This document shows, piece after piece, positions 1-10,775 of a DNA stretch of 64,000 nucleotides. This stretch comes from Aselliscus stoliczkanus. Its lineage: Eukaryota; Chordata; Mammalia; Chiroptera; Hipposideridae. Under the pieces are notes generated by a model that did no database searches, was not told the DNA's origin, and saw only the letters and a program-made list of their open reading frames with translations. Both the position numbers and the translations under genes were made by a program. Numbering within the stretch: the stretch's first letter is position 1; each line of letters opens with the position of its first letter. The stretch lies in NCBI GenBank assembly GCA_033961575.1, contig CM066729.1, positions 92,631,001 to 92,695,000 of the forward strand. Reading direction: 5' to 3'.

Positions 1-1379
1 GAAGCTTACTAACCTAATGTTTATTTTGTAATGGCAAGTAACAGCTTCTTATAAAATGCAACTTTCTTAAAAAACAAAATTCATGGGGTTTATTACTTTT
101 TAAAAGTGTAAATAAAGAAGGGGGGCAGATTTGTTTCTTCAGATATTAAAAATAAATCTGTAAAATATTCAGCTGTTGTAATTTTGCTTAATGAAAGGTC
201 GTTCTTAATCCTTGATGGTTAATGGAATTCACAATTGTATTTAAATTATATTGAAATCAAATAACTCTCCAGAAAATTTGAAAATTAATCAGCCTTATTA
301 AAGGAAATATGAAGTATTTTCCTTGGAACAATTACCTTTTTTTATTAAAGTGTATATAATTAAAGAAAGGTGACCCAAGATATAAGGCTGATAAAAGAAA
401 CCCTCAATACCTAAGAGTAAATTGTATGAAAGTATGAAGCTATTTGTTAAAAAAAGAAAGCATGGTTAGTATCTAGGTTGAATTATGTGAAAGATATAGC
501 TTTCTAGGTTGTGTAAACAATACCTTACTCATTTATGTTCCTTTCCTTCCTCTTTATTGTTTATTTCCTGGAGCTGCAGTGGGTAATGTGGGATTTAAAA
601 ATCAGAATATATACTACATTGATTTAGAGAATTTTTATGTTTGACTGATATCAATAATATAATTTGCTTGCATTCTGTGATACAAAAAGTACAACAAAAC
701 TAAAAGCTAACCTCCCCTTTTTTTTCCCCCTTTCTCCCTTTTTCTTCTTTCCTCCTTTAAATCCTTCATATTTCCACCTAAAAGATCTTGAGATCCAAGG
801 CCCGTATAAGCTGTCTCCTACATGCAGGATGGAGGAATTTAGAAGGATATCAGCTCCCATGTCATAAAGGTGCACAGAAGTGTGATGACATATATAGGCA
901 TATACAGAAATAATTGTATACAGACAGGTGTACAAAAAACTTTGATGTAAACATAAATAGTTATACATGTATATTTACTACTCTGTTCAGTCAAAAAGCC
1001 TAGGATAAATAGCACTGCAAGATACACCAAATATATAGATTTTGAGTTCCAAATACCATTCATCACTATAAAGTTCCAGGGCTTCTTGGAGATGCCTTAT
1101 CCTAGGGCTGAGACAAAGAAAGAATGAGGTAAATCTGGAATATCTTGTACCCAAAATTAAGGAAGTCCTCAGATTGAAATGGGGCAATATCTAAAGGACT
1201 CAGAAGTCATTTGAAGGAATTTCCACTGATCCAAACTGGGACAATTTCATTATCAAATTAATGACATTTACAGATTATTATTCATTTCATAAATTAACCT
1301 CTGTGCCTATGCTGATATAGAGAAATAATTTTAAACTAGGACAAAGAAAGTTCTACCCTACACTGAAATGCCCACTAAT
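1..1379. other. Unrecognised AT-rich sequence
   Basis: No gene or repeat recognised. There is a pyrimidine-rich run (CT-rich, about 711-765) that produces short proline/phenylalanine-rich frames on both strands. I take these frames to be compositional. Confidence 0.5.
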
Positions 1380-1900
1380 GTATATAGAAGGAAGAATGAA
1401 AATTTAAAAATCACATTTGGCAAACTTGAGGACAATAATTAATTTGGAAAATATTTGTGAGTGGATACTAAAACTACTGAGCAAATATTTGATGAGGAAT
1501 AAGATATTAAATCACATCAAAGTATCTCTGCATGAAGAATGTATTCATAAAAATAGGGAAAAACAATTTTGCAATGGTAAATATAGTAAATATCACCTTA
1601 ATCAAGTGATCAATATTAATATCAAGAGTGATGGGAGAAATTTAATAACATGCAATGAGAAGAATACATCATTACTTCTATAATTTTCCTATCAAAATTT
1701 CATAGTCTGATTCTGTTCATAAAGAATGTCAGACAAATCCAAATTGAGGGATTTTCTGTAGAATGTTTGAAGGTATACGAAAGGTTTGAGAAATTTTCAG
1801 ATTAAAGAATACTAAACATGCAAGGTCACAAAATCTTCATGATATTGGATTCAATCTTTTTTGATAAACAATAAGTTATTGAAACTTGAGCAAGTTTTAT
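1380..1900 (+). mobile_element. Old L1 3' UTR fragment (L1ME-like)
   Basis: The stretch resembles the 3' UTR of old mammalian L1 (L1M/L1ME group): aaatcacattt..., 'ttgcaatggtaaata', 'gtgatgggagaaatt', then 'cagacaaatccaaattgaggga', which is shared in spirit with the fragment at 58.6-59.6 kb. It is heavily diverged and has no intact tail. The 88-residue open frame inside it (1417-1683) is noncoding UTR. Subfamily assignment is from memory and the boundaries are approximate. Confidence 0.55.
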
Positions 1901-2924
1901 GGATTAGGTGGTAGTAAAGCATCAATCTCTATTAATTTTATGTTTACACTCTGGTTATATAGGATTAAATTTTTCATCTCACATGGGAAGAAAAATTATT
2001 TGTATGTTTCTTCCAACTCTATAGCTATAAATAGTACTGACTAAAACAAATTGAGAATTGAGATAACTTTGTATTACCATTACAACCCTAAATATTTTCA
2101 GGGACAACAGTACATCCAAATAATATATTTAATTGGTCCTTTTACACAAGAAGTTGAAACTTATCAATCAGATGCTCTTACATGTAAGTGCAGGCTATTA
2201 TGCAGAGAAGCCTTTGTGATAACTTTAAGAACTCCTTCAGAATTAATGGTGAAAGATAAGTCCCATGAATCAACTCTTTTCCCCATTCTTTAAATGATTC
2301 AGGCCATAAATCTCTAGACTGTAAAGAAATCAAAATATGATGCATAGGTTTTTATGATTAAGCTTTTCAAACTGTTAATTTAGAATTGAAAATGGTTTCT
2401 ACATTAGATTTTTAAAAATATTTGCAGTCATAAATGGATTCAACTATTTAATCTTGAAGCTCATAGCATGTCATTAGATCACTGCATAGATCAATGAAAT
2501 TAATTTTCAATCTGTAACACAGTTGATGTTAGAGTGACATTATATAGAGTGTACTTTTCCTATGCATGTTAGTATTGATAACTCTTAGTAAGCTATTTTG
2601 CAAACATGGTACTATTTGGAAAGCAGCTGTGCATTTATTTAATTTACAACCATCTCTTCATTATTCAGCACTGACTGCAGTTTATGAATTATCCAGGCCT
2701 CTTTTAAAATTCATCTTTTGCTTCCTATTGCCAGCTCTTTGAAAAGTTTTCTTGTATTCTCGAATCCCATAGAGACTATTCTATACTAACCTCATCATTA
2801 ATCTCTCCCTCCATCTTCCTCTTTTTCTCTCCCCTTAAGCAAATTGCACAAAGAAACCTCCTTGGACTCTGGGATGCTAATATTTGTTACAATCTTTCAA
2901 TTATTGTGGCTTTGCCTATTTTTC
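1901..2924. other. Unrecognised AT-rich sequence
   Basis: I see no gene, RNA gene or recognisable repeat here. Composition resembles the surrounding desert. Confidence 0.45.
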
Positions 2925-3180
2925 ATTTTATCCTCTGAGTTGTCAGGTTTTGTTTTATATGTTTGCATGCATGTTTAGAAATACTGTATAATCCCATAGA
3001 TTGACTCATTAATACGAAATGTCCCTCTATATCTCTAGTCAGGAGTCTTGTCTTAACATGTACTTTGCCTGATACTAGTACAGGAACATCAGCTTTCTTT
3101 TGGTTAATGTTTACAAAGTCTGCCTTTCTCCAAAATTTTATTGTCAAGCTTTCATTATCTTCATATTTAATGTATATTGT
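2925..3180 (-). mobile_element. Old L1 ORF2 fragment, antisense
   Basis: Read on the plus strand this is the familiar antisense form of the 5' half of L1 ORF2: 'aatgtccctctatatctct', 'ctttgcctgatactagtac', 'tcagctttcttttggttaa', then the 'ctttctccaaaattttat' block. It is an ancient, strongly diverged fragment with no open frame of useful length. Confidence 0.6.
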
Positions 3181-3416
3181 TTTTGACAGTAATTTTTAAC
3201 CCAGTTTTAAATGAAATGCAGATTCCATCCTGCAAACTGAGGACAAATAAAGCACTATAGGATGCATTAAACAAAACAAAACAGAGCAAAGCACATATTG
3301 GTGGGAGAGCATGGTTTTATGAGATAAAAATGAATAGGTCAATACTTATTCAAATACTATTGGCTCTAATGACAGAGAAATTCGATTTATTTTCAGTAGT
3401 AATTAACAAGATTTTA

Positions 3417-3533
3417 TTTATTTATTATTATTTTTTTTTGAGGGCAGTGTCACTGGCCCTCATATGTGGGACCCGAACCGGGGCCGCTGGCTTCCCAAGC
3501 CAGCGCTTAACCACCATGCCACTTGGCCAGCCC
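3417..3533 (-). mobile_element. Short tRNA-derived SINE
   Basis: Antisense copy of the roughly 100-bp SINE that recurs through this window. On the minus strand it has a ggccggcc-type head, the pol III B-box-like 'ggttcgggtccca', a conserved 'agggccagtgacactgccctc' end and an A-rich tail (poly-T on plus). It is flanked by an imperfect target-site duplication: ttaacaagatttta (3403-3416) and ttaacataagatttta (3534-3549). The frame across 3330-3542 is SINE read-through. Confidence 0.9.
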
Positions 3534-3549
3534 TTAACATAAGATTTTA

Positions 3550-4631
3550 TAAAAATGTATATTAATATGAAATGGATGGTGACTGGCAGGGAATTGATAG
3601 CACTGGGACAAGTTCAGAACTATTGCAGTAGAAGCAGGAGTGATTCTATTTAATTAACACACAGTTGCAATGATTATGATTGTTATTGTAATGTGAAATT
3701 CGAAGGACAGAAGAAATGATCAATAAATCCACTATGATACAGAGGAAGCAGAAAATTGAATTTTACGTATTTAAATTTAGTGACTTGGGTAAAATGATGA
3801 TTTTTGAAGACGGTACCAAGTTCAGTTTTAGTTTGATTATTATTGACTGTGGGTTTGCCAAAAACAAACAAAAATGTGGATCAAGGATAGTTTAGTTTAT
3901 TAGATTTCCTACAATAAGGAAGTACACCCCATTAACACATAAAGAAAATTCAGCGTTGCCTTAAATCAAGGAAATAAAGAAGGATATTTATAGGCTTTGG
4001 GGATGTGGACTGTGGTATTTCAAGGTATTTCTTAGATGGGAAAAATCTGGGTAGATTATGAGTACAGTTTATGATGCATTAGCTTTACAATGGTGGACAT
4101 CGAGAAGATGGGTGTTAAAGAAATTCAAGGAACAGGTTGATAGTAAGTAAATGTTTATTATAGTCATTCACAGAAGTTAGTAGCTCACTAGATGTATTTT
4201 CTATTTTAATGCTTGTTCATCCCTGGTGAATGCTGGTTCTCTGGCAAACAAATAAAGACAAAATAAAACAATAAACACTATTACAAGCAAATATACACAT
4301 CAAAAAACAAACACAAACAAGCAACAATAAAACTGCACATACATTATTTTAGAAAGCAAAATTCCTTCTATTATCAGACCTGACAATTTTCTGCACAGCC
4401 AAGTTTGTCTTCCTCTTTTGGAGTGAGATATCTTAAAACAGGTAGAAGCTATGTGTAACCCAGGAAGGAGACACGTGAATTGGGAGAAAATTCTGAGTAA
4501 ATGACAATAAAAAATAAAATTATGAATTGGAGGTGTCCTGTAATTACTAACTGGATTTTATGTCTGCTTTATTTTCTTGTGGTTCTCAGGAATAGATTTA
4601 ATGAAGAGACAGGTTCAATTGATAGTTATAA
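3550..4631. other. Unrecognised AT-rich sequence
   Basis: No gene or repeat recognised between two SINE copies. There is an A/CA-rich stretch around 4250-4345. Confidence 0.45.
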
Positions 4632-4641
4632 AGCTTGATTT

Positions 4642-4794
4642 CATTTATGTACTTTTTCTTTTTTTTTTTTTGTTTTTTTTTTTGTTATTTTTTTTTTTTT
4701 GCGGGCAGTGTCACTGGCCCTCATAAGTGGGACCCAAACCGGGGCCGCTGTCTTCCCAAGCCAGCGCTTAACCGCCGCGCCACTCGGCCGGCCC
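4642..4794 (-). mobile_element. Short tRNA-derived SINE
   Basis: Antisense SINE with a long T-rich tail on plus (about 4652-4700), then the conserved 'gggcagtgtcactggccctc' segment and the ctcggccggccc head ending at 4794. The probable duplication agcttgattt occurs at 4632-4641 and 4798-4807. The tail carries non-T bases (tttatgtac), so either the tail or the left boundary is degraded. Confidence 0.88.
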
Positions 4795-5152
4795 TTGAGC
4801 TTGATTTTAATAATACAGTAAGTGCTAACCTCCGCAACCAATTCTATTTTTTTTCTTTTTTTGTTTACTATCATCTGGCCTTCTGCACTATAGTCCTAAA
4901 ATACAAGATAGTGCCCTATTCTAAAATGCAACTACCAAGGAAAAACGGCAATTCATGCTTTATAATTATTGATAAGTATGAATGATTGTTTAAACCATTT
5001 GCTGGTGGAAACAAGACAAATTCTTTCATAACCTAATAAGTGGGGTTCAAAAATTTCAATCACACAAAATACAGTTACATGTCACTTCAAGAATAATACA
5101 ATAAATATCATTTATTCTTCAAGTAATTGTGTAAAATGGAGAGATTTATATA

Positions 5153-5410
5153 CAGAGGGTGCCACAAAATATATACACATTTTAAGAAAGGAAAACTGTA
5201 TTAAAATTGTAATAGTCTATATAGACCAATAACAAAAGAAGAGCACAAGTCATGTTTGACTTCTGCGATTACAAGAGGTGCTCAAATTGGTTACCATCAG
5301 CGTCCAGACACTTCTGATGATGGCAAACTGCTGCTTGAGCAACGTCAACCAAGGTGTCCTCTCATATACAGTTTTCTGGCACCTCCAATATGTGTTTGTT
5401 TTAATTTGTA
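5153..5410 (-). mobile_element. Mariner/Tc1-like transposase 3' remnant
   Basis: Reading the minus strand gives a decayed C-terminal segment of a Tc1/mariner-superfamily transposase: residues ...EVPENCI, one stop, then EDTLVDVAQAAVCHHQK and CLDADGNQFEHLL followed by a stop. The ending 'C-x-A-x-G-x-x-F/I-E-H-L-L-stop' is a recurrent C-terminal signature of insect and vertebrate mariner/Tc1-like transposases. Downstream of the stop the sequence runs to 'cagagggtgcc', a plausible terminal repeat next to TA at 5151-5152. The 5' part of the transposase, including the catalytic core, is missing; I find no second terminal repeat. It is nonfunctional, and differs from the element at 35.5 kb. Confidence 0.72.
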
Positions 5411-5629
5411 TAACCATTAAGAAATAAATATTTTATGATCTCAGGATGTCAACATTATAGAGGCAGTCACTTCTTAAACAGCCCCCAAGGAGGCATTAAC
5501 TTTGGTATGACCTACTTCCATTCGTTAATGGGGTCTGGGAAGAGAAACAAGTAAATCACTGTATATCTAAATTATTGGGGAGTTATCTTTTAAAAAGATC
5601 AGCCACCCGCTTCATAACTTACTATGATA
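5411..5629. other. Unrecognised sequence
   Basis: Nothing recognisable between the transposase remnant and a weak MIR match. Confidence 0.4.
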
Positions 5630-5690
5630 GAGCTGTTTAACATTCAAGTATTATATTCTTCATCTATAAAATGCAAATAGTGTGAATGAC
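5630..5690 (+). mobile_element. Possible MIR fragment
   Basis: 'gagctgtttaacattc...cttcatctataaaatgcaaatagtg' is reminiscent of the MIR core (…gtttaacctct…cctcatctgtaaaatgg…). It is short and diverged, so this is a weak call. Confidence 0.4.
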
Positions 5691-6204
5691 ACTGAACAAT
5701 ATAACGTTTTCCACTGAGGCTTACAAGATCTTAGCTTCTGAGCTCTCCCCCTCTCACAACCTCATAAAACCCATATTGACCAACCGGTGCCCAGCAGCCT
5801 AAGTGTTGTTGTCTGCGCCTCCTATTCCATGGTTAAGCAAACATCACATCCAACACACCTCCTGGGGTTTTGAAGAGTAACTAAGTCTTAGAACAAAGCT
5901 AAACCTTGACTGACCTTCCCGACTAACCTTATGCAACGTGTGTGCTCCTTATTCCTTTGCAATATCCATCTTGTACATATTTCACGTAGAAAAGTTTTCC
6001 ATAAAGGCTTGAACTTATTGGTTTTGATTTGGTTTTTCATCTCCCACAGATTTATTTAGTGCCTGGGAAATAGTGATAAAGGTATGGCATGCCAAAGACC
6101 CTTTGTTATTTCTCTGATTATTGGTCCCTGTGCCTGGAAAGCCAAGTGGGTTCTTCCCCTGTCTGGATCTCTGGCCTTTTGTATTAGAGTGCTGTTCAAG
6201 CCTT
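5691..6204. other. Unrecognised sequence, somewhat GC-richer
   Basis: About 500 bp with more C/G than its surroundings (e.g. 5738-5960). It could be an old LTR or DNA transposon, but I recognise no ends, polyadenylation signal or TATA box. Confidence 0.35.
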
Positions 6205-6248
<44 letters not shown>

Positions 6249-6250
6249 TC
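6205..6250. repeat. (CAT)n microsatellite
   Basis: About 14 nearly perfect CAT/ATC units. It gives poly-histidine on plus and poly-methionine on minus in the frames crossing it (6084-6323 and 6015-6248). These frames are artefacts of the repeat. Confidence 0.97.
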
Positions 6251-6407
6251 ATCACCTTCATCACCTCCATTTGTCTTGAATAAGAATCCCCTACTTGTTT
6301 TTGCCACTGATAGGGCACTTTAAGGTGAGGCAAGAGTGCAAGGATTTGATTAAGGAGAGCTTACTTGTATTTTTCATTTCTCACCACTGGAAGGCAATAG
6401 ACAGCTG

Positions 6408-6687
6408 TCAGTTTGAAACCTCAAACCAAGTTGGTGCCCTGTTTATACAGGTGCCCCTAACCCCAATTAACTGAACACTCCAAGGCATTTCACTAGGCAA
6501 ATTTATAATTAAAATAGCAATTTTGAGGACCTTTAGATGCAAACGTATTTGTTCATTGGAGAGGTGCCTTAGGACAAAATAGTAAAAGCCCTCCTGAGAA
6601 GATTGCATAACCAGATCTATCAGAAAGATAGATAACTTAAGGGAAAGATTACTTTACTTAAATAAGCTATAATAATTCTTTTCAATG
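6408..6687. other. Unrecognised sequence
   Basis: No gene or repeat recognised. Confidence 0.35.
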
Positions 6688-6737
6688 AGTGTGTGTATGT
6701 GTGTGTGTTTCTGTGTGTGTGTGTGTGTGTGTGTGTG
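6688..6737. repeat. (GT)n microsatellite, interrupted
   Basis: GT dinucleotide run with a few TA/TT interruptions. Confidence 0.95.
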
Positions 6738-6856
6738 CGAGCATGCAGGTTTCAGAGTAGGCTTTCTGCATGTAATAATTCTCTTGCAGAGAGAAGATAA
6801 TTAGCTTCTAACAACAATAATTCTATCTTTGTCTAAAGTAAGCTCCCTCTTAATTT

Positions 6857-6858
<2 letters not shown>

Positions 6859-6907
<49 letters not shown>
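6859..6907. repeat. (GT)n microsatellite
   Basis: Near-perfect GT run about 120 bp downstream of the interrupted GT array. Confidence 0.97.
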
Positions 6908-6910
<3 letters not shown>

Positions 6911-6958
6911 GTATGTCCTAATTCCATTTGTTTATTTTTTCTCTTTGGATATTATGAT

Positions 6959-7056
6959 TTTTTTTTTAATTGAAGTTTATTGAGATGACAATTGTTAGCA
7001 AAGTTACATAGCTTTAAGGTGTACAATTCTGTAACACATCATCTATCTATCTATTA
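6959..7056 (-). mobile_element. Bat-type L1 3' end, antisense
   Basis: On minus this is the extreme 3' end of the bat-type L1: 'acagaattgtacacct...', 'gttactttgc'-like block, 'caattgtcatctcaataaa' and an A-rich tail (poly-T at about 6959-6968 on plus). It is severely 5'-truncated (about 100 bp). A short TCTA run at 7041-7056 derives from the 'atagatgatg' segment of the UTR. Confidence 0.75.
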
Positions 7057-7757
7057 CATTTTAATCAAATTTTTTTTTATGATGTGTGGCTTCTAAGGAT
7101 ATGTAGTTTAGATACATGTTTAGGAGTTTCTTAAACAATTAAAGCAACACTATTATGCTGCATATATTTTGCAGAAAAAAGTGGTCTATGTTAAAAATAG
7201 TCTTCAGCTGAGCATGTAAATTAGTGATGGCCTCATTCACTAGTTACTAGATGAGGAAACGCTTAATTTCTCTGCAAGTAGAGTACTTCTAAACATAATT
7301 TAGAGTATTTGTGCTTTACTTTATGTACATCTGTAAGTTATATTATAAAAGAGTTTCTGTACTATTCCTGATAAATATATGAATCTTTGGACAAATTAGC
7401 ATTATTTAATTATATTGATTTAAAAATTGCTGTCTCCTTCTATACCTTATTGTATAAAATGAATGTCTACCAAATATTCTACTGTATGTAACACTAAGAT
7501 TAAACTTCTTATGATTTAATGTTAAAAAATTTCCTACATTGATTTTGAGGGTCAATTTCCTGTTTTTGCAAATGTTTAACACTTTGAGTATAAAAATTGT
7601 GTTTAAATAAACTTGTGAAAGTGGATCTTTTAAAAAGTTTCCTCATAATGAAATTCTTAAGATATTACAAATAATAAGAGCTTAATGTGTTAATTTCAAT
7701 TATAATTTCCATTTTAAAGAAATTTTAAGGCATTAAATTGAATATCTGAACATTTGC
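7057..7757. other. Unrecognised AT-rich sequence
   Basis: No gene or repeat recognised. Confidence 0.45.
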
Positions 7758-9276
7758 AAAGAAAAAGTTACAAATTCAAGACATACAAATGACCAACATA
7801 TATATGAAAAAAGGCTCAACTTCACTAGCTATTAGGGAAATGCAATTGAAAACCACAATGAGATATCATGTCACACCCGTTAGAATAGCTGTCATCAACT
7901 AGACAAATAATAAGTGTTGGAGAGGCTGTGGAGAAAAAGGAACCCTCATTCTGTTGTGTCATGCACGGCAGGGCCGTAGCGGTTCGAGAGGGCCAACAGG
8001 GGTTGAGAAACAGAAAAATATAGACAAGACACAAAGGATAGTTCAAAAGCAGTGCTAGCCAAGGGACTCAGTGCCTCTAGGACAAAGAGCCCCAAATTGA
8101 GCTTGACTGCAGCTTTTATTGGGATACACACAGGGAAGTGGCATTGTCTTTTCCACGGTCTGTAAGTCACTTACATCATACTAGATAACTTAGCTCAGAG
8201 CCAAATCACCCCATGGCCTATAGGCTGCCTTTACCGAAAGTCCCATGACCTATGTACATGCACTTCTTGGGAGAGAGAGAGTTCTCATGCTGAGGCTTAG
8301 AGACAAGAATGCATGGAGGACAGATGTTATCACCTACTTAGATTTCACTTCTCAGGCAGGCTGTCAGCACTGAAGACAAGGGGTCTTTGGCCCATGTTCT
8401 TCACCTCCATGATTCTTCCCATGGTACCCCTGGACTGTGTCTGCCTTGGGTTGCACTATTGGCCACTAGGGTCGTACCTGTCTTTGACAAACCAGCCCTC
8501 TTTCTGGGGTCTCATGGGGGAATTGCCATAAGCGTAGTGAAAGAACTGTCTTCATGAGGATCTGTTGTTCTGGAAAGGTGCATGGGGGCAGATGGCGAGG
8601 CTGCTGTGTGACCACATCATACACTGTTGATGGGAATGCAGATTGGTGCAGCTGCTATGAAAAAGAGTAGGAAGTTCCTCAAAAATATTATGAATAGAAT
8701 TAATTTTTTGGTATATCCCAAAAAACCTGAAAACATTTATCTGTAAAGATATATATATATTCCAATATTCATTGCAGCATTATTTATGGTGGCCAAGACA
8801 TGGAAACAACCAAAGTGTCCTTTCATAGATGGTAGGATACCAAAGATGTGGTATATATACACAATAGAAAACTACTCTGTCTTAAGAAAAGATAAAATAC
8901 TTAAAATACTGCCATTTGTGACAATATGGATGGATATTGAGATTATTATGTTAAGCGAAATAATTCAGACAGAAAAAGTCGAGAATCATGACTTCATTCC
9001 TATGTGGATATAAAACTGAAGGCAACGAAGGAGCAAAACAAACAAAGAAACAAAAACTTATAGACACAGACAACAGTTTAGTGGTTACCAGAGGGTAAGG
9101 GGTAGAGGGTGATAGATGAGGGTAAAGGGGGTCAAATATATGGTGATGGAAGGAGAACTGACCCTGGGTGGTGAACACATAATGCAATATATAGATGATG
9201 CATAACAAAATTGTACACTTGAAACCTATGTAGTTTTGTTGACCATTGTCACCCCAAATAATGTTAATAAAAAAAG
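7758..9276 (+). mobile_element. 5'-truncated L1 split by a solo LTR
   Basis: The element begins in the C-terminal part of ORF2 ('gacatacaaatgaccaac', 'ctagctattagggaaatgca', 'accacaatgagatatcat') and runs through the ORF2 end to a bat-type 3' UTR ('ggttaccagagggtaaggg', 'gtgatggaaggagaactga', 'tggtgaacacataatgcaa', 'attgtacacttgaaaccta') and an A tail at about 9270. Removing the LTR at 7952-8616 rejoins 'ggaaccctcat' to 'acactgttgatgggaatgc', as expected in L1. Several stops interrupt ORF2. The frame at 8786-9013 is the ORF2 tail plus UTR. Confidence 0.88.
7952..8616 (-). mobile_element. Solo endogenous-retrovirus LTR (class II-like)
   Basis: This 665-bp block starts TG and ends CA on plus (tgttgtg...gaccaca), and is flanked by tcattc (7946-7951) and tcatac (8617-8622). 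That is a 6-bp target duplication with one mismatch, placed exactly where the surrounding L1 is interrupted. On minus there is an AATAAA signal (8115-8120 on plus), followed by a CT/GT-rich stretch and the 3' end, which sets the orientation. There is no internal proviral region, so it is a solo LTR left by LTR-LTR recombination. Six-base duplications are typical of betaretrovirus-like (ERVK/class II) elements, but the class assignment is inference. It has no coding capacity. Confidence 0.82.
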
Positions 9277-10290
9277 ATACTGTGCATTGGGTTGCCAAGG
9301 TAAATATATTGAAAACAATAGAATATGTTAACATAGTGTATGTTTCCTCATTATAATTTTAATGATATTAAGTTTACCCATTTTCAAAATAAATGAGAAT
9401 TTAAAAAAACCATATTTTTTAAAAGAAAAAGTTATAAAAATTAGTGACTAAACTTTGTTTTTAGTTACCCAAACTATTGTTGAACATTATAAAATGTGCA
9501 AATGCCTTTTTTAATGGTGCTATACATGTATGTTTATCTTCCTTGCCATCTTAACATTTGTAAAGTTGATAAAAAATATATGATTAAAAAAATTAGGGAA
9601 TGTATGATTACCCTATCTTCTAGTTTTCTCTGTGTCCCTGACTGGAAGAAACTAGTATTGATTATTTTGTTTAAAGATGCTAATTAATAAAAAGTATTTG
9701 AGACTATGCTCAATATAATGATTATAGAGATATGCATATATACAAGAAAATGGATATGGCTTATATATTTATTAAAATATTGTTACGGTTCATTGATATG
9801 AAAATTTTAATATAAATATGCATTGGTTTAACATGTTGATGAAGTTATATATGTCGAAGCTAAAGGTATGATTTATCAAGGTATTATTACTATATATAAC
9901 TTAATATAAAAGCCACAAATATGTTAAAATTTGAAATAATTGACTCAATGCTAATCTATTTGTTCATGAGGGAAAAATTAATTATTTTTTTTGCTGTAAA
10001 ATATTACTGGATATTATAAAAAAAGATTAGATTCTTTTTTCTATAAAGCAAATTAGCTATTCTGTCAAGACAACATAAATTTGTTATGTTTTTAAAAGTT
10101 AAATTCCTATTAATCATTGTCCCCAATGCTATGATTTTTCAATAACAATTTCTTCTAGTCAATTTATCTTGAATATTACTTTGCTACATTCAAGCCCAAA
10201 TTCAAGACTATGAAGGGTAACAGAATATCACTGTAAGAATTTAGGACATTTTTATCCTAAAATGTACTACTTCGGTATATTATTTTCAGC
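9277..10290. other. Unrecognised AT-rich sequence
   Basis: Very AT-rich. No gene, RNA gene or repeat recognised. Confidence 0.45.
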
Positions 10291-10775
10291 TGTAGGAACT
10301 TGGAAAACAAGGAATGCAGGAAGAGGCTTTCTTTGAACACCATTTATCTGCTTACATCCAGACCCTCCAAAAGAAACTCAGTTGTCATAAATCCCTTCCT
10401 GGAGTTTCATTAACCAGAGAAGATTGACTGTTACACAGGAGAGGAGACTAGAAGTCAACACCAAACCTAGAAAAACTCTGTTACAAACCATTGTATCACC
10501 CATCTTTTTCTCTAAGTGACAATTCATTCATCTTTTCTAAAATAATTCCCTCTCCCCAAAGAGTCCCATATCCCTCCTACCCTTTGTTAAGATGGTATCC
10601 AATACTAACTCCAAAGCAATTTTTCTGAGTAACTTATTTTTCTCTAGGTATCTATGTTACATGTGATATACATGTTAATAAACTTTGGTTGCTGTTCTCT
10701 TATTAATCTGTCTTTGTCTTTTTTTATAGGCATCTCATTTCAGAATTCAGATGGTAGAGGGGAATTTGTTTTTTT
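10291..10775 (+). mobile_element. Probable old ERV LTR (ERVL-like)
   Basis: The region has the 3' architecture of an LTR: AATAAA at 10677-10682, then 'ctttggttgctgttctc', 'ttattaatctgtctttgtc', and a 'cagatggtagaggggaa' end like those of ERVL-type LTRs. The 5' boundary (tgtagg at 10291) and the 3' boundary are guesses, and I could not find a target duplication. Confidence 0.5.

Noticed and set aside
6015..6323. Open frames with a run of 14 histidines (plus) or methionines (minus)
   Set aside because: Both come from the CAT microsatellite; no further coding signal.
7825..8531. Frames on both strands between 7.8 and 8.5 kb as a retroviral protein
   Set aside because: The block is a solo LTR with flanking L1; no gag, pro, pol or env similarity is visible.
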